From positions 5,624,501-5,688,500 of the forward strand of contig NZ_AP021861.1 in NCBI RefSeq assembly GCF_009177095.1: a DNA stretch of 64,000 nucleotides, in the 5' to 3' direction. Below are positions 53,777-61,996 of the stretch, piece after piece; within the stretch, counting starts at the first letter, position 1; each line of letters begins with the position of its first letter. The DNA is from Lacipirellula parvula. Lineage in GTDB: Bacteria; Planctomycetota; Planctomycetia; Pirellulales; Lacipirellulaceae. The position numbers and the translations under genes are program-made. The notes beneath the pieces were generated by a model. That model did no database searches, was not told the DNA's origin, and saw only the letters and a list, made by a program, of their open reading frames with translations.

Positions 53777-54736
53777 ATGGCCAGCAAGAATCGCGCAGCG
53801 CTCATCACCAAAGTGCTCAAGGTCGTCAAAAAGCACTACAAGCCGACCGCTCCGCCCAAGGAGCGCTCGTTGCTGGAGAATCTAATTTTCTCCTGCTGCC
53901 TGGAGAATTCGCTGCACGAGCCGGCCGAGAAGGTGTTCCATTCGCTCTCGACCGACTACTTCGACTGGAACGAAGTCCGCGTCAGCACGATCAAGGAACT
54001 CGCGGAGGTTCTCAAGCCGCTCAACGACCCGGCCGAATCGGCGACGCGCCTGAAGCGCGTCCTGCAGAGCGTGTTCGAAACGCACTACTCGTTCGACCTC
54101 GAGCCGCTGAAGAAGCAAAACATCGGCGTCGCGGTGAAGACGATCGAAAAATACAACGGCAGCACGCCGTTCATCGTCGCCTACGTGACGCAACAGTCGC
54201 TGGGCGGACACTCGATTCCGGTGAACCAGGGCCTACTCGAATCGATGCGCGTCGTCGGCGTGGTGACCGACGCCGAAGCGGCCAAGGGCGCCGTGCCGGG
54301 CCTTGAACGAACCGTGCCGAAGAACAAGGGCGTCGAAACCGGTTCGCTGCTCCATCAGTTGGGCGTCGAGATGCACCGCAGCCCGTACGGCCCAACGATC
54401 CGCAAGTTGCTGCTGGAAATCGAACCCGACGCCAAGGACAACCTGCCGAAGCGTCCGAAGGCCGATGAACCTGCCCCGCCGGAACCAGTGAAGGCTCCCG
54501 CTGCGGCGGCGCCTGCCAAGGCCGCCCCGGCTCCCACGAAGGCTGCCGAGCCCGCGAAGAAGCCCGCGCCCAAGAAGGAAGAACCAGCCAAGCCGGCCGC
54601 GACGAAGAAGCCGGAAAAGAAACCAGAAAAGAAGGCGGCTCCGCCCGCGAAGAAGCCGACGGCCAAGGCCGCTCCGCCAGCGAAGAAAAAGCCGACGACG
54701 GCGACGAAGAAACTTGTGAAGAAGAAGCCTCGTTAG
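53777..54736 (+). CDS. Endonuclease III-fold protein with H1-like Lys/Ala/Pro tail
   Basis: This 319-aa protein has an N-terminal part (residues 1-215) resembling the HhH-GPD fold of endonuclease III (RSLLENLIFSCCLENSLHEP, DWNEVRVSTIKELAEVLKPL, SIPVNQGLLESMRVVG). The hairpin LPGVGxKTA with its catalytic Lys is not seen, the catalytic Asp (VDTH in the family) is Asn in IPVNQG, and no Fe-S cysteine cluster follows. Residues 216-319 form a Lys/Ala/Pro-rich tail like histone H1. It may bind DNA without cutting. Fold assignment is by pattern and should be tested. Confidence 0.65.
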   Translation: MASKNRAALITKVLKVVKKHYKPTAPPKERSLLENLIFSCCLENSLHEPAEKVFHSLSTDYFDWNEVRVSTIKELAEVLKPLNDPAESATRLKRVLQSVFETHYSFDLEPLKKQNIGVAVKTIEKYNGSTPFIVAYVTQQSLGGHSIPVNQGLLESMRVVGVVTDAEAAKGAVPGLERTVPKNKGVETGSLLHQLGVEMHRSPYGPTIRKLLLEIEPDAKDNLPKRPKADEPAPPEPVKAPAAAAPAKAAPAPTKAAEPAKKPAPKKEEPAKPAATKKPEKKPEKKAAPPAKKPTAKAAPPAKKKPTTATKKLVKKKPR

Positions 54737-54743
54737 AAGTAAC

Positions 54744-54830
54744 GTCAGTGGTCCGTTGTCAGTAGCCAGTTGCGGCTGTCGCTGTCACAATTCGCATTGA
54801 GCCACTGACGACTGACTACGGACAACTGAC
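54744..54830. repeat. Intergenic hairpin, family F
   Basis: The arms CAGTGGTCCGTTGTCAGTAG and GACTACGGACAACTGACC are inverted around 40 nt, between the EndoIII-like gene and yebC. Confidence 0.8.
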
Positions 54831-54841
54831 CAAAGGCACCC

Positions 54842-55591
54842 ATGGCCGGCCATTCACACTGGGCGAACATCGCCCACAAAAAGTCCGCGATCGACAACAA
54901 GCGCGGCAAGCTCTGGAGCAAGCTCTCCAAGGCGCTCATCGTGGCGGCCAAAGAAGGGGGCGGCGACCCCACGACCAACCTGAAGCTCCGCTACGCGATC
55001 AACGATGCCAAAGCGGGAAACATGCCGAAGGACACGATCGAGCGATCGATCAAAAAGGGGACTGGCGAACTCGAAGGCGGCAACCTCGAGCAGGTGCTGT
55101 ACGAAGGTTACGGCCCGGCTGGCGTCGCCGTGCTGTGCGAAATCCTCACCGACAATCGCAATCGCACGGCGCCCGAAGTTCGCAAGATCTTCGAAGTCGC
55201 CGGCGGCAAGCTCGGCGCCACCGGCTGCGTCGCATGGATGTTCGACCGCAAGTTGCTCGTCCGCGTCGCCAAAGAAAAGATCGGCGAAGAGGCCCTGATG
55301 GAAGTCGCCATCGAAGCGGGCGCCGACGACGTCCGCACTGAGGGCGAACTCTACGAGATCATCGCCGAGCCGGAATCTTACGCCACCGTCTGCTCAGCCC
55401 TCGAAGCGGCCGGCATTCAAACGGATGGGAGCGAGATCACTCGCATCCCCAAAGACACCGTCGACATCTCGGGCGACGACGCCCGCCGCGTGCTGAAGAT
55501 GATGACGGCGCTCGACGATCACGACGACGTGCAAACCGTCTCGGCGAATTTCAATATTCCCGACGAGGCGCTGGCCGAGTTGGAACTGTAA
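54842..55591 (+). CDS. YebC/PmpR-family DNA-binding regulator / translation factor
   Basis: This 249-aa protein begins MAGHSHWANIAHKKSAIDNK, the family signature, and keeps GNMPKDTIERSIKKGTGE, YEGYGPAGVAVLCEILTDNR and TGCVAWMFDRK. YebC proteins act as transcription regulators, and some ease translation of proline stretches. The start is unambiguous. It is often linked to ruvC in other bacteria, but here ruvC is 33 kb away. Confidence 0.95.
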   Translation: MAGHSHWANIAHKKSAIDNKRGKLWSKLSKALIVAAKEGGGDPTTNLKLRYAINDAKAGNMPKDTIERSIKKGTGELEGGNLEQVLYEGYGPAGVAVLCEILTDNRNRTAPEVRKIFEVAGGKLGATGCVAWMFDRKLLVRVAKEKIGEEALMEVAIEAGADDVRTEGELYEIIAEPESYATVCSALEAAGIQTDGSEITRIPKDTVDISGDDARRVLKMMTALDDHDDVQTVSANFNIPDEALAELEL

Positions 55592-55689
55592 GTTCCGCAC
55601 TGCCGCCAGATAGTGCCGTGCGGCGCTCCACACCGCCACGCACATTTAGCCCCGTCCGCTCGCGGCAGACATATCTAGATCGCAAAGCC

Positions 55690-56133
55690 ATGCTCGCAAC
55701 TCTACTCGAGAAGCTCACAGGCAGAGACGACCTGGAGCGAATTGCGCACAAGAACGATATTGCTGTACTTACCAGCTACTTGCAGAAACGGCCGGTATTT
55801 ATTCCCCAACAGCCTAAACGGTTTCTAGATGCCGCGAATTTTACGCAGCAAGAGTTGCTTGAATTGATTCAAGCGGATGCAGCACAATTAGCCAATGAAC
55901 CGTTTGAGCCATGGCTTCTCGACGTCGATGGTGAGAAGTTGCTGCCGGTTTTCTCTAACCAAGACAGAATGACGACGTTTGCGAGTAAAATCTCACAAGA
56001 CCTGAACAAAGTCTTCGGTCTTGGATTTGGTTCCTTCCTTCTAGAGAGTCTCACGAACCAAGTGGAGATCGACGTGGTCGATATCAATCGGTTTAGCAAA
56101 CACGGCTTTGAAATCCGTTTAAGAACCCGGTAA
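55690..56133 (+). CDS. SseB-like protein, lower GC than neighbours
   Basis: This 147-aa protein contains KLLPVFSNQDRMTTFASKIS and GSFLLESLTNQVEIDVVD, resembling the SseB N-terminal domain (enhanced serine sensitivity protein). Its base composition is visibly lower in GC than the flanking genes, which suggests transfer or relaxed selection. It starts at ATG 55690; an upstream in-frame ATG at 55618 lacks support. Function is unknown; SseB-like domains also occur in immunity and secretion contexts. The following 270 nt hold no gene. Confidence 0.6.
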   Translation: MLATLLEKLTGRDDLERIAHKNDIAVLTSYLQKRPVFIPQQPKRFLDAANFTQQELLELIQADAAQLANEPFEPWLLDVDGEKLLPVFSNQDRMTTFASKISQDLNKVFGLGFGSFLLESLTNQVEIDVVDINRFSKHGFEIRLRTR

Positions 56134-56401
56134 ACATCTGATCGATAGATAGCTGCCCGGTTATTAGCCGAATTTCAACATCCCAGGCAAAGTGATGGCG
56201 GAACCGTAGCCGTAAGCTCCGTCTGAGGTGGTGAAGCACTGGGCGACATTACACGCCGCAGCGGCCATTTAAACTCGCTCGCTGCGGGTCGCGCTGCGTC
56301 CGACCTCATTTTCAAAACTAGCGGGCTATCGCCGCGCGGCTAAATGGGTCCAACGACGTGGGCTACGGCAAACGGGGCTGCGACGCACTCAGATGCGAGC
56401 G

Positions 56402-57934
56402 CTAGTCCTTGCCCACGTGCTTAATGTGCGGCCAGTACTTCTGGAAGTCGAAGTCAGGGCTGTTGTCGAGGTCGTGGCACTCCATGCAGTTCTTCACTAC
56501 CGTGCCGTACGTCTGCCCGTCTTTGTTCCCTTCGTTGGGGGCGATCTTCATCCGTAACGCCGTCTGCAGGGCGATCTTCTCGGCGTCGGTCGCGTCGATC
56601 TCGCCGCTCTCGGCCTTTACATGGGCGCCGGCGGGGCCGTGGCAGTTCTCGCAGCCGTTCTGCGTCATCAGCGGCGTTTCGGTGAGGCCGAGATAGCCGC
56701 TCTTGTACGGAAAGTATTGCTGCGCGTTCCAGCCGGTCACATGGCACGACAGGCATTCAGGATCAAAATGCCGCGGCGGATCGAGCTTCACCAGCGTGTC
56801 GGTCGCGTGGGCGTGGGGCGTTTTTTCGAACACTTCCCAAGCCTTCGCATGGCACGCGGCGCACGATTCTGAACCGGCGAACTCGCCGTCCGGATGGGCG
56901 ACCGGCTTCAGCCCCAGGCCTTCGAACGTCGCCGTCTCGAGTTCTTTCTGATAGTCGACAAGCCGCTTCTTCATCTTCGGCCCTTCGACAAACCGCGAAT
57001 CGAGCGGCACGCGCTGGTAGCGAATCGGCTGTTGGGCGTCGGCGAAGAAGCCGAGCACAATAACGTACATCCCTTTGTGCCCCGCTTCGATCAGCAGCGT
57101 CTTCGTGCCTGGGATGACCTTCGGACTGCTGGGGGGCTCCTCGGCGCCGCCGGTCGTGGCGACGACTTGGAACTGCGGGAACTGCTGAGCGAGCGTCGTC
57201 GCCTCGGCCGGATCACCGTGGACCATCAGCACCTGAAGGTTGCACTTCTCGGCGGCCAACAGCGGCACAACCTTCGCAAGGGCTTCGGCCGGCGGGAGCG
57301 TCGCAATGTCGGTCCGGCCTTTGATCGCGGCGATATGCTTGGCGCCGAGGACCGACGTCACGCCGATCCGCTTGCCGCCCGCCTCCACGACGCGGAAGCG
57401 AGCCGTCATCCCCATCTCGACCGATTCGTCGAGCCCGTAGACGCCGACGTTGGCCGAGGTGACCGGGTTCTTCGCGGGGTCGAGGTTCATTAGCGCGACG
57501 GAGACCGCTTCGACGTTCCCCAGCGACAACTCGTTCACGCCAAGTCCGATCGCGTTGTAGTCGAGATCGACGAGCGACTCAAGGGCGTACTTATACTTGA
57601 TCTCGGCCTGGACGCCGTCGCGTTTGACGAGGCCGCCCATGTCGAGCTTCACCAGCGGCCAACCCTTAGCGCGGAGGTCGTTGAGCAGCGTTTCGCGACG
57701 CTTGAGGCCCCCCTTCTGATTTTCGAGCCCCGCGCAGCCGCACGGTTCGAGATAGCCGTCGAGTTCGCCGGAGATCACCAGCGCGAACTCTGGCTTCGGC
57801 CAACCGACGAAGATCTCGCCGTTCGCCTTGATCGGATCGATCGTCGGCTTGGCGGTCGGATCGGCGGCGTTGCCGACAAATGCTAGCAGCCCGAGAACGA
57901 CGAACGCGGAGGCCGCAAAGGTGACAATTCGCAT
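56402..57934 (-). CDS. Tetrahaem cytochrome c with metallophosphatase-like N-domain
   Basis: This 510-aa exported protein has a signal peptide (MRIVTFAASAFVVLGLLAFV). The N-terminal domain (about residues 35-330) resembles UshA/5'-nucleotidase-type metallophosphatases (LEPCGCAGLENQKGGLKRR) but lacks the canonical metal ligands. The C-terminal part has four haem motifs: CAACH, CLSCH, CENCH and CMECH. It is likely a periplasmic electron carrier; the redox partner is unknown. ATG 57932-57934 gives a proper signal peptide. It follows a DUF1573 gene on the same strand, as in other planctomycetes. Confidence 0.85.
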   Translation of the reverse strand: MRIVTFAASAFVVLGLLAFVGNAADPTAKPTIDPIKANGEIFVGWPKPEFALVISGELDGYLEPCGCAGLENQKGGLKRRETLLNDLRAKGWPLVKLDMGGLVKRDGVQAEIKYKYALESLVDLDYNAIGLGVNELSLGNVEAVSVALMNLDPAKNPVTSANVGVYGLDESVEMGMTARFRVVEAGGKRIGVTSVLGAKHIAAIKGRTDIATLPPAEALAKVVPLLAAEKCNLQVLMVHGDPAEATTLAQQFPQFQVVATTGGAEEPPSSPKVIPGTKTLLIEAGHKGMYVIVLGFFADAQQPIRYQRVPLDSRFVEGPKMKKRLVDYQKELETATFEGLGLKPVAHPDGEFAGSESCAACHAKAWEVFEKTPHAHATDTLVKLDPPRHFDPECLSCHVTGWNAQQYFPYKSGYLGLTETPLMTQNGCENCHGPAGAHVKAESGEIDATDAEKIALQTALRMKIAPNEGNKDGQTYGTVVKNCMECHDLDNSPDFDFQKYWPHIKHVGKD

Positions 57935-58114
57935 GGTGGCAAGCCGCCGGAGATGGAGCCGTACAAGATCGCTGATGAACCTTGATGGTACCGGTTGCGG
58001 CAAAACGGGGCCACCGCGGTTGGGTGTGGGAGCGGTGGGCAGTAAAGAAGCAAGGTTCCGGGCTGAGTGTTACTCAACCGCCCCCTGCCGACTGCGCACT
58101 GCCCACTTTCTCCC

Positions 58115-59314
58115 TCACGGCTTCACCGTAAACGCCACCCGCAACCGTACCTCGGAGGTTTCAGGATGGGTCGTCGACAGGATGATCTCGCCTTCGCCCC
58201 CTTGGTCTTCGCCCATCATTACCATCGGCCGCGTTCCCTTGGGGATCTCGACGATCAGCGGCGTCTGTACGAGGTTGTCGCGAATCGCCTTCGGATCGCC
58301 GAGCGTCGCCTTCAGTTCTTCAGGCTTCACCGACGCGATCTTCAGCGTCGTCGCCTTCGCATGTTCGCCGCGAATGGAGATGCTCAGCCGCGTCGTCGAC
58401 CCCTCGGCGCTCGTCGTCGGCGCGAGCCGCAGCACGCCGCTCGGTTCGTTCCAGCCGGCGCCGAAAATGGAAATATCGCCCTTCACCGAGCCGTAGATCG
58501 GCACCTCGATGCTCGGAGCCCGCTTGAGATTCGTCTTCATCTTGAGCGAGCCGACGAACGGGCCGATCGCCCCCTTCGGCTTGAACGTCGCCACAACCCG
58601 CGCCGCGGCCTCGGCGCCCTGCGGCAACTCAGCCTTCGCCACCTCTTCAACCTTGACGTCGATTTGCTCGGCCAACTTCGCGTCGACGACCTCCGTCGAT
58701 TCAACCTTCACTTCGGATTCGAGAGCCGTAGTGACGAGCATCTCGGCCACCCCGTCCGTACCGATGTTGACGCTGCCGAAGTTCAGCACCGACGGCGACA
58801 GCGTGGTCGAATCAACGATGTCGCCTTCGACCATTAGCTCCAGGCGATCGCGAGCCGGGTCGTTCGTACGGAACGTGGCGCCATGGCGAAACGGGCCGGG
58901 CGGAACCTTGGCCGCCCATTCGAGCATCACCTTGGCCGACTCGCCTGGTTTGACCGTCGCGCCGGCGCCCGGCTCGACGTCCTGTCCGTTAAGTTCGACC
59001 GTCGTGCATTTGCAGGTGTGCGAGACGAACTCCAAATCGAGCGGCGACTTGCCGCCGTTCTTGATTTCGAACGTATGCTGCTGCTTGGTGCCGCTCTCCA
59101 TCTTGTCGAAGTCGAACGTCGTTTCGTCGATCACCGCCTGGGCGGCATTGCTCGGCGGAGCGTCGTCGCCCTTGGCTGCCGGCTCAGTCGCCGCCAGTGC
59201 AGGCTTTGAGCCGTTGGACATCGTCCAGGGGCGGGCTTCCCAGTAGCCGAGTGCCGCGCCTGCCGCAATGCCGAGGGTCGCTGCCGTGAGGAACCAAACG
59301 AGGGTCGTTTTCAT
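58115..59314 (-). CDS. DUF1573-domain exported protein
   Basis: This 399-aa protein has an N-terminal membrane anchor or signal (MKTTLVWFLTAATLGIAAGA), then a DUF1573 domain with FEIKNGGKSPLDLEFVSHTC followed by KCTTVEL (TCxCT motif), PGESAKVMLEW and FRTNDPARDRLEL. DUF1573 adopts an immunoglobulin-like fold and is common in Bacteroidota and Planctomycetota envelopes; its role is unknown. ATG at 59312-59314 is preferred over 59329. It lies between ProS-DUF4416 and the cytochrome gene on the same strand. Confidence 0.85.
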   Translation of the reverse strand: MKTTLVWFLTAATLGIAAGAALGYWEARPWTMSNGSKPALAATEPAAKGDDAPPSNAAQAVIDETTFDFDKMESGTKQQHTFEIKNGGKSPLDLEFVSHTCKCTTVELNGQDVEPGAGATVKPGESAKVMLEWAAKVPPGPFRHGATFRTNDPARDRLELMVEGDIVDSTTLSPSVLNFGSVNIGTDGVAEMLVTTALESEVKVESTEVVDAKLAEQIDVKVEEVAKAELPQGAEAAARVVATFKPKGAIGPFVGSLKMKTNLKRAPSIEVPIYGSVKGDISIFGAGWNEPSGVLRLAPTTSAEGSTTRLSISIRGEHAKATTLKIASVKPEELKATLGDPKAIRDNLVQTPLIVEIPKGTRPMVMMGEDQGGEGEIILSTTHPETSEVRLRVAFTVKP

Positions 59315-59409
59315 CGTGATCGCCGCCAAGAGCGTGAAAGTCGGAGCCGGAGTCTACGGCCGCGGAATCGCAGCGTAGCTTCGATTCTAGATGCCGCCTC
59401 CGCGGGGCG

Positions 59410-59949
59410 TCAATTTTGCCGGCGGACGCGCGGCAGCAATTCCCGGCAACTCGTGAAGAACGCCTGAAAGTCGGCCCGGCGATAATCGGGATAAGTCCAC
59501 TCAAACGGCTGCCAGCCCGCCTTCCGGTACGACAGCGTCACCTCGGCATAGATGCCATCGGCGAGGTAGATGCGGTGGGCATGATCTTTCGTCGAGGCGA
59601 GCACGAGCTTCGCGAGGGTGATGTAACCAGGATCGAGGTTGAGCGGACGGGGTTCGGCGTGGAGCTTCAGGCCAGCGTACTCGGCTTCGAGGAAGTTCGT
59701 CTGCCGCTTGATCGCCGGCAGCCGGCCCGGATCGACCAGTTGCTCAAAGACCCAAAACTGCTTCTTGAGCCCGACGCCCATCTCGGCGTCGTAGTAGTTC
59801 GTCTCGGTGAAGTCGAACGCTGGGCTGATCGCGGCGGCGGGGCCGTACTCGGCTTCGCACTCACGCAGGCCCCAAACCAACGCCTCCTCGTAACGGCTGC
59901 TAGCCGCGACGAGGAGTTGAACTGGCAGCGGTTCGTGAATGTCGCCCAT
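59410..59949 (-). CDS. DUF4416 family protein
   Basis: This 179-aa protein matches the DUF4416 pattern: PVQLLVAASSRYEEALVWGL at the start, FTETNYYDAEMGVGLKKQFW in the middle, and NLDPGYITLAKLVLASTKDH, then DGIYAEVTLSYRKAGWQPFE near the end. Function is unknown. It starts 9 nt after the proS stop, so the two are probably translated from one mRNA. Confidence 0.88.
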   Translation of the reverse strand: MGDIHEPLPVQLLVAASSRYEEALVWGLRECEAEYGPAAAISPAFDFTETNYYDAEMGVGLKKQFWVFEQLVDPGRLPAIKRQTNFLEAEYAGLKLHAEPRPLNLDPGYITLAKLVLASTKDHAHRIYLADGIYAEVTLSYRKAGWQPFEWTYPDYRRADFQAFFTSCRELLPRVRRQN

Positions 59950-59958
59950 CCAACCGCC

Positions 59959-61473
59959 TTAGTAAGACTTCGCGAACACGCCGCGCTTCGTGCTCGGCTT
60001 GCCGGTGAAGATGCACGTCCCCGCTTCCGCTTCGCCATCAAGCGGCACGCAGCGGACAGTCACCTTCAGCTCTTTGAGCTTCTCTTCGATCTCGGGCGAA
60101 TCGACGAAGTGGCAGTACGCCAGTCCGCCGTGGATCTCGGGGTTGTCGGCGTTCTTCGGCGTGAAGAACTTTTCGAACTCGGCGAGCGAGTCGATCTTCA
60201 CCGTCGCTTCGTCGCGCAGCTTCGCGGCACGGTCGAACAAGCCCTGCTGCATCTCAGCGAGCACTTCGGCAATCTTCGCCACAAACTCCGCCGGCGCGAC
60301 TTTCTCGCACTTCACGCCGTCGCGACGAGCCGGGAAGAGCGTGCCGTTGTCGATATCGCGGGGACCAACTTCGATGCGGATCGGTACGCCGCGTTTCACC
60401 CACTGCCACTTCTTGTCGCCGCCGCGGATGTCGCGGTCGTCGATCCGCACGCGGACCGCTTCGCCGGCGTACTGCTGGGCGGCGAGATCCTTCTTCAACC
60501 CTTCGCAGAACGGCATCACCTTGGCCCGTTCTTCGGGCGTCTTGTAAATCGGCAGAATGATGACGTGGGCCGGAGCGAGCTTCGGCGGCAGCACGAGGCC
60601 GTCGTCGTCGGAGTGGGTCATGATGAGGCCGCCGATCAACCGGGTCGAAACGCCCCAGCTGGTGGTCCAGGCGTACTCGAGCTGGCCCGCTTCGCTTTGG
60701 AACTTGATCTCCTGGGCCTTCGCAAAGTTCTGGCCGAGGAAGTGGCTCGTTCCCGCTTGCAGTGCTTTGCGGTCCTGCATCATCGCTTCGATGCTGTAGG
60801 TGCTCACAGCGCCAGGGAACCGCTCGCCGGCGGTCTTCTCGCCCTTGATGACCGGCATCGCCATCGAGCCTTCCGCGAACTCGGCGTACACGTCGAGCAT
60901 CTGCCGCGTCTCGATTTGCGCTTCCTCGGCCGTCGCGTGAACGGTGTGCCCTTCCTGCCAGAGGAACTCCGTGGTCCGCAGGAACATCCGCGTCCGCAGT
61001 TCCCAGCGGACGACGTTGGCCCATTGGTTAATGAGAATCGGCAGGTCGCGGTACGACTGCACCCACCGCGCGAACGTGGCGCCGATGATCGTCTCGCTCG
61101 TCGGCCGCACGATCAGCGGCTCTTCGAGTTCGGCCGATGGCGCCGGCCGAAGCCCTCCCTTGCCGTTCGGCTCCAGCCGATGATGCGTCACGACGGCGCA
61201 TTCCTTCGCGAACCCTTCGACGTGCTCCGCCTCCTTTTCGAGGAAGCTCATCGGGATGAACAGCGGGAAGTAGGCGTTCTCGTGCCCGGTCGCCTTGAAC
61301 ATCGCGTCGAGTTGCCGCTGAATGTTCTCCCAGATCGCGTAGCCCCACGGCTTGATCACCATGCAGCCGCGGACGTCGGAATTCTCGGCGAGGTCGGCGC
61401 CCTTCACGACTTGCTGGTACCATTCCGGGTAGTTTTCGCTGCGGGTGGGAGTGATGGCGGTTTTACCGGACAT
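59959..61473 (-). CDS. proS: Prolyl-tRNA synthetase, archaeal/eukaryote type
   Basis: ProRS charges tRNA-Pro. The 504-aa class II enzyme lacks the bacterial editing insertion and has the archaeal-type layout: DVRGCMVIKPWGYAIWENIQ (motif 1 region), RPTSETIIG, RTTEFLWQEGHTVHAT (motif 2) and a motif 3 region GLIMTHSDDDGLVLPPKLAP. The protein ends FAKSY, with the C-terminal Tyr typical of this type. It starts at ATG 61471-61473. It leads a minus-strand run with DUF4416, DUF1573 and the cytochrome gene. Confidence 0.95.
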   Translation of the reverse strand: MSGKTAITPTRSENYPEWYQQVVKGADLAENSDVRGCMVIKPWGYAIWENIQRQLDAMFKATGHENAYFPLFIPMSFLEKEAEHVEGFAKECAVVTHHRLEPNGKGGLRPAPSAELEEPLIVRPTSETIIGATFARWVQSYRDLPILINQWANVVRWELRTRMFLRTTEFLWQEGHTVHATAEEAQIETRQMLDVYAEFAEGSMAMPVIKGEKTAGERFPGAVSTYSIEAMMQDRKALQAGTSHFLGQNFAKAQEIKFQSEAGQLEYAWTTSWGVSTRLIGGLIMTHSDDDGLVLPPKLAPAHVIILPIYKTPEERAKVMPFCEGLKKDLAAQQYAGEAVRVRIDDRDIRGGDKKWQWVKRGVPIRIEVGPRDIDNGTLFPARRDGVKCEKVAPAEFVAKIAEVLAEMQQGLFDRAAKLRDEATVKIDSLAEFEKFFTPKNADNPEIHGGLAYCHFVDSPEIEEKLKELKVTVRCVPLDGEAEAGTCIFTGKPSTKRGVFAKSY

Positions 61474-61514
61474 GGGCAGAGAGGGTTCAGGTGTTGGGGT
61501 TCAGGGTTCGGCGA

Positions 61515-61543
61515 GTAGCCGCGGGTCAACGACCCGCCGGAGC
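61515..61543. repeat. Family A palindrome
   Basis: GTAGCCGCGGGTCAACGACC followed by CGCCGGAGC. It is the outermost left arm of a cluster closed by 61940-61968. Confidence 0.8.
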
Positions 61544-61626
61544 GAACTGGCGAAAGCGGGCCATTCTAAACGACTCCCCTCCCCTGCGGAATGCGAGCGC
61601 GGGCCGCATGAGATTCCGGGGAAAGG

Positions 61627-61851
61627 CAACCGCCAAGGACGCCAAGACCGCCAAGGAAGAAAGGCATTTAACCACGAAACACACAAAACACACCAAAAGA
61701 GAAGAAGGCGAACTAAGGAGTCTGCAGCGATAACCTGCTTGGATGCAGTCACCCTTAGTCGAACTCACTACTTAATCCTTTCGTGTTTTTCGTGTGTTTC
61801 GTGGCAAATCTCCCCGTATTTCCTTGGCGATCTTGGCGTCCTTGGCGGTTG
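61627..61851. repeat. Concentric inverted repeats (family D plus CACGAAACACAC type)
   Basis: The outer arms carry CCGCCAAGGACGCCAAG (61630 onward) and its complement (ending 61851). The inner arms are CCACGAAACACACAAAACAC (from 61672) and TTCGTGTGTTTCGTGG (to about 61803). Family A copies at 61515 and 61940 add a third outer level. The intergenic stretch 61474-61996 shows no gene. Confidence 0.8.
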
Positions 61852-61939
61852 CCTTTTCCAGCATCGCGAGCCAGCACCGCCTCAGCCGGCGGCAAATACG
61901 GGCGGGGCTGGTTTTGGTATGATTGTCCTTCCTGTACAC

Positions 61940-61968
61940 GCTCCGGCGGGTCGTTGACCCGCGGCTAC
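61940..61968. repeat. Family A palindrome
   Basis: GCTCCGGCGGGTCGTTGACC followed by CGCGGCTAC, inverted relative to 61515-61543. Confidence 0.8.
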
Positions 61969-61996
61969 CTGAACCCTGAACCCCGAACCCTTCGCA

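Noticed and set aside
55618-55689. An upstream start for the SseB-like gene
   Set aside because: The extra 24 residues are Arg/Pro/Ser-rich and lack a ribosome site; the ATG at 55690 fits the domain better.
59416-61518. A 700-codon open frame opposite proS and DUF4416
   Set aside because: It spans two convincing genes on the other strand, is Arg/His/Leu-rich in the manner of a shadow frame, and has no domain.
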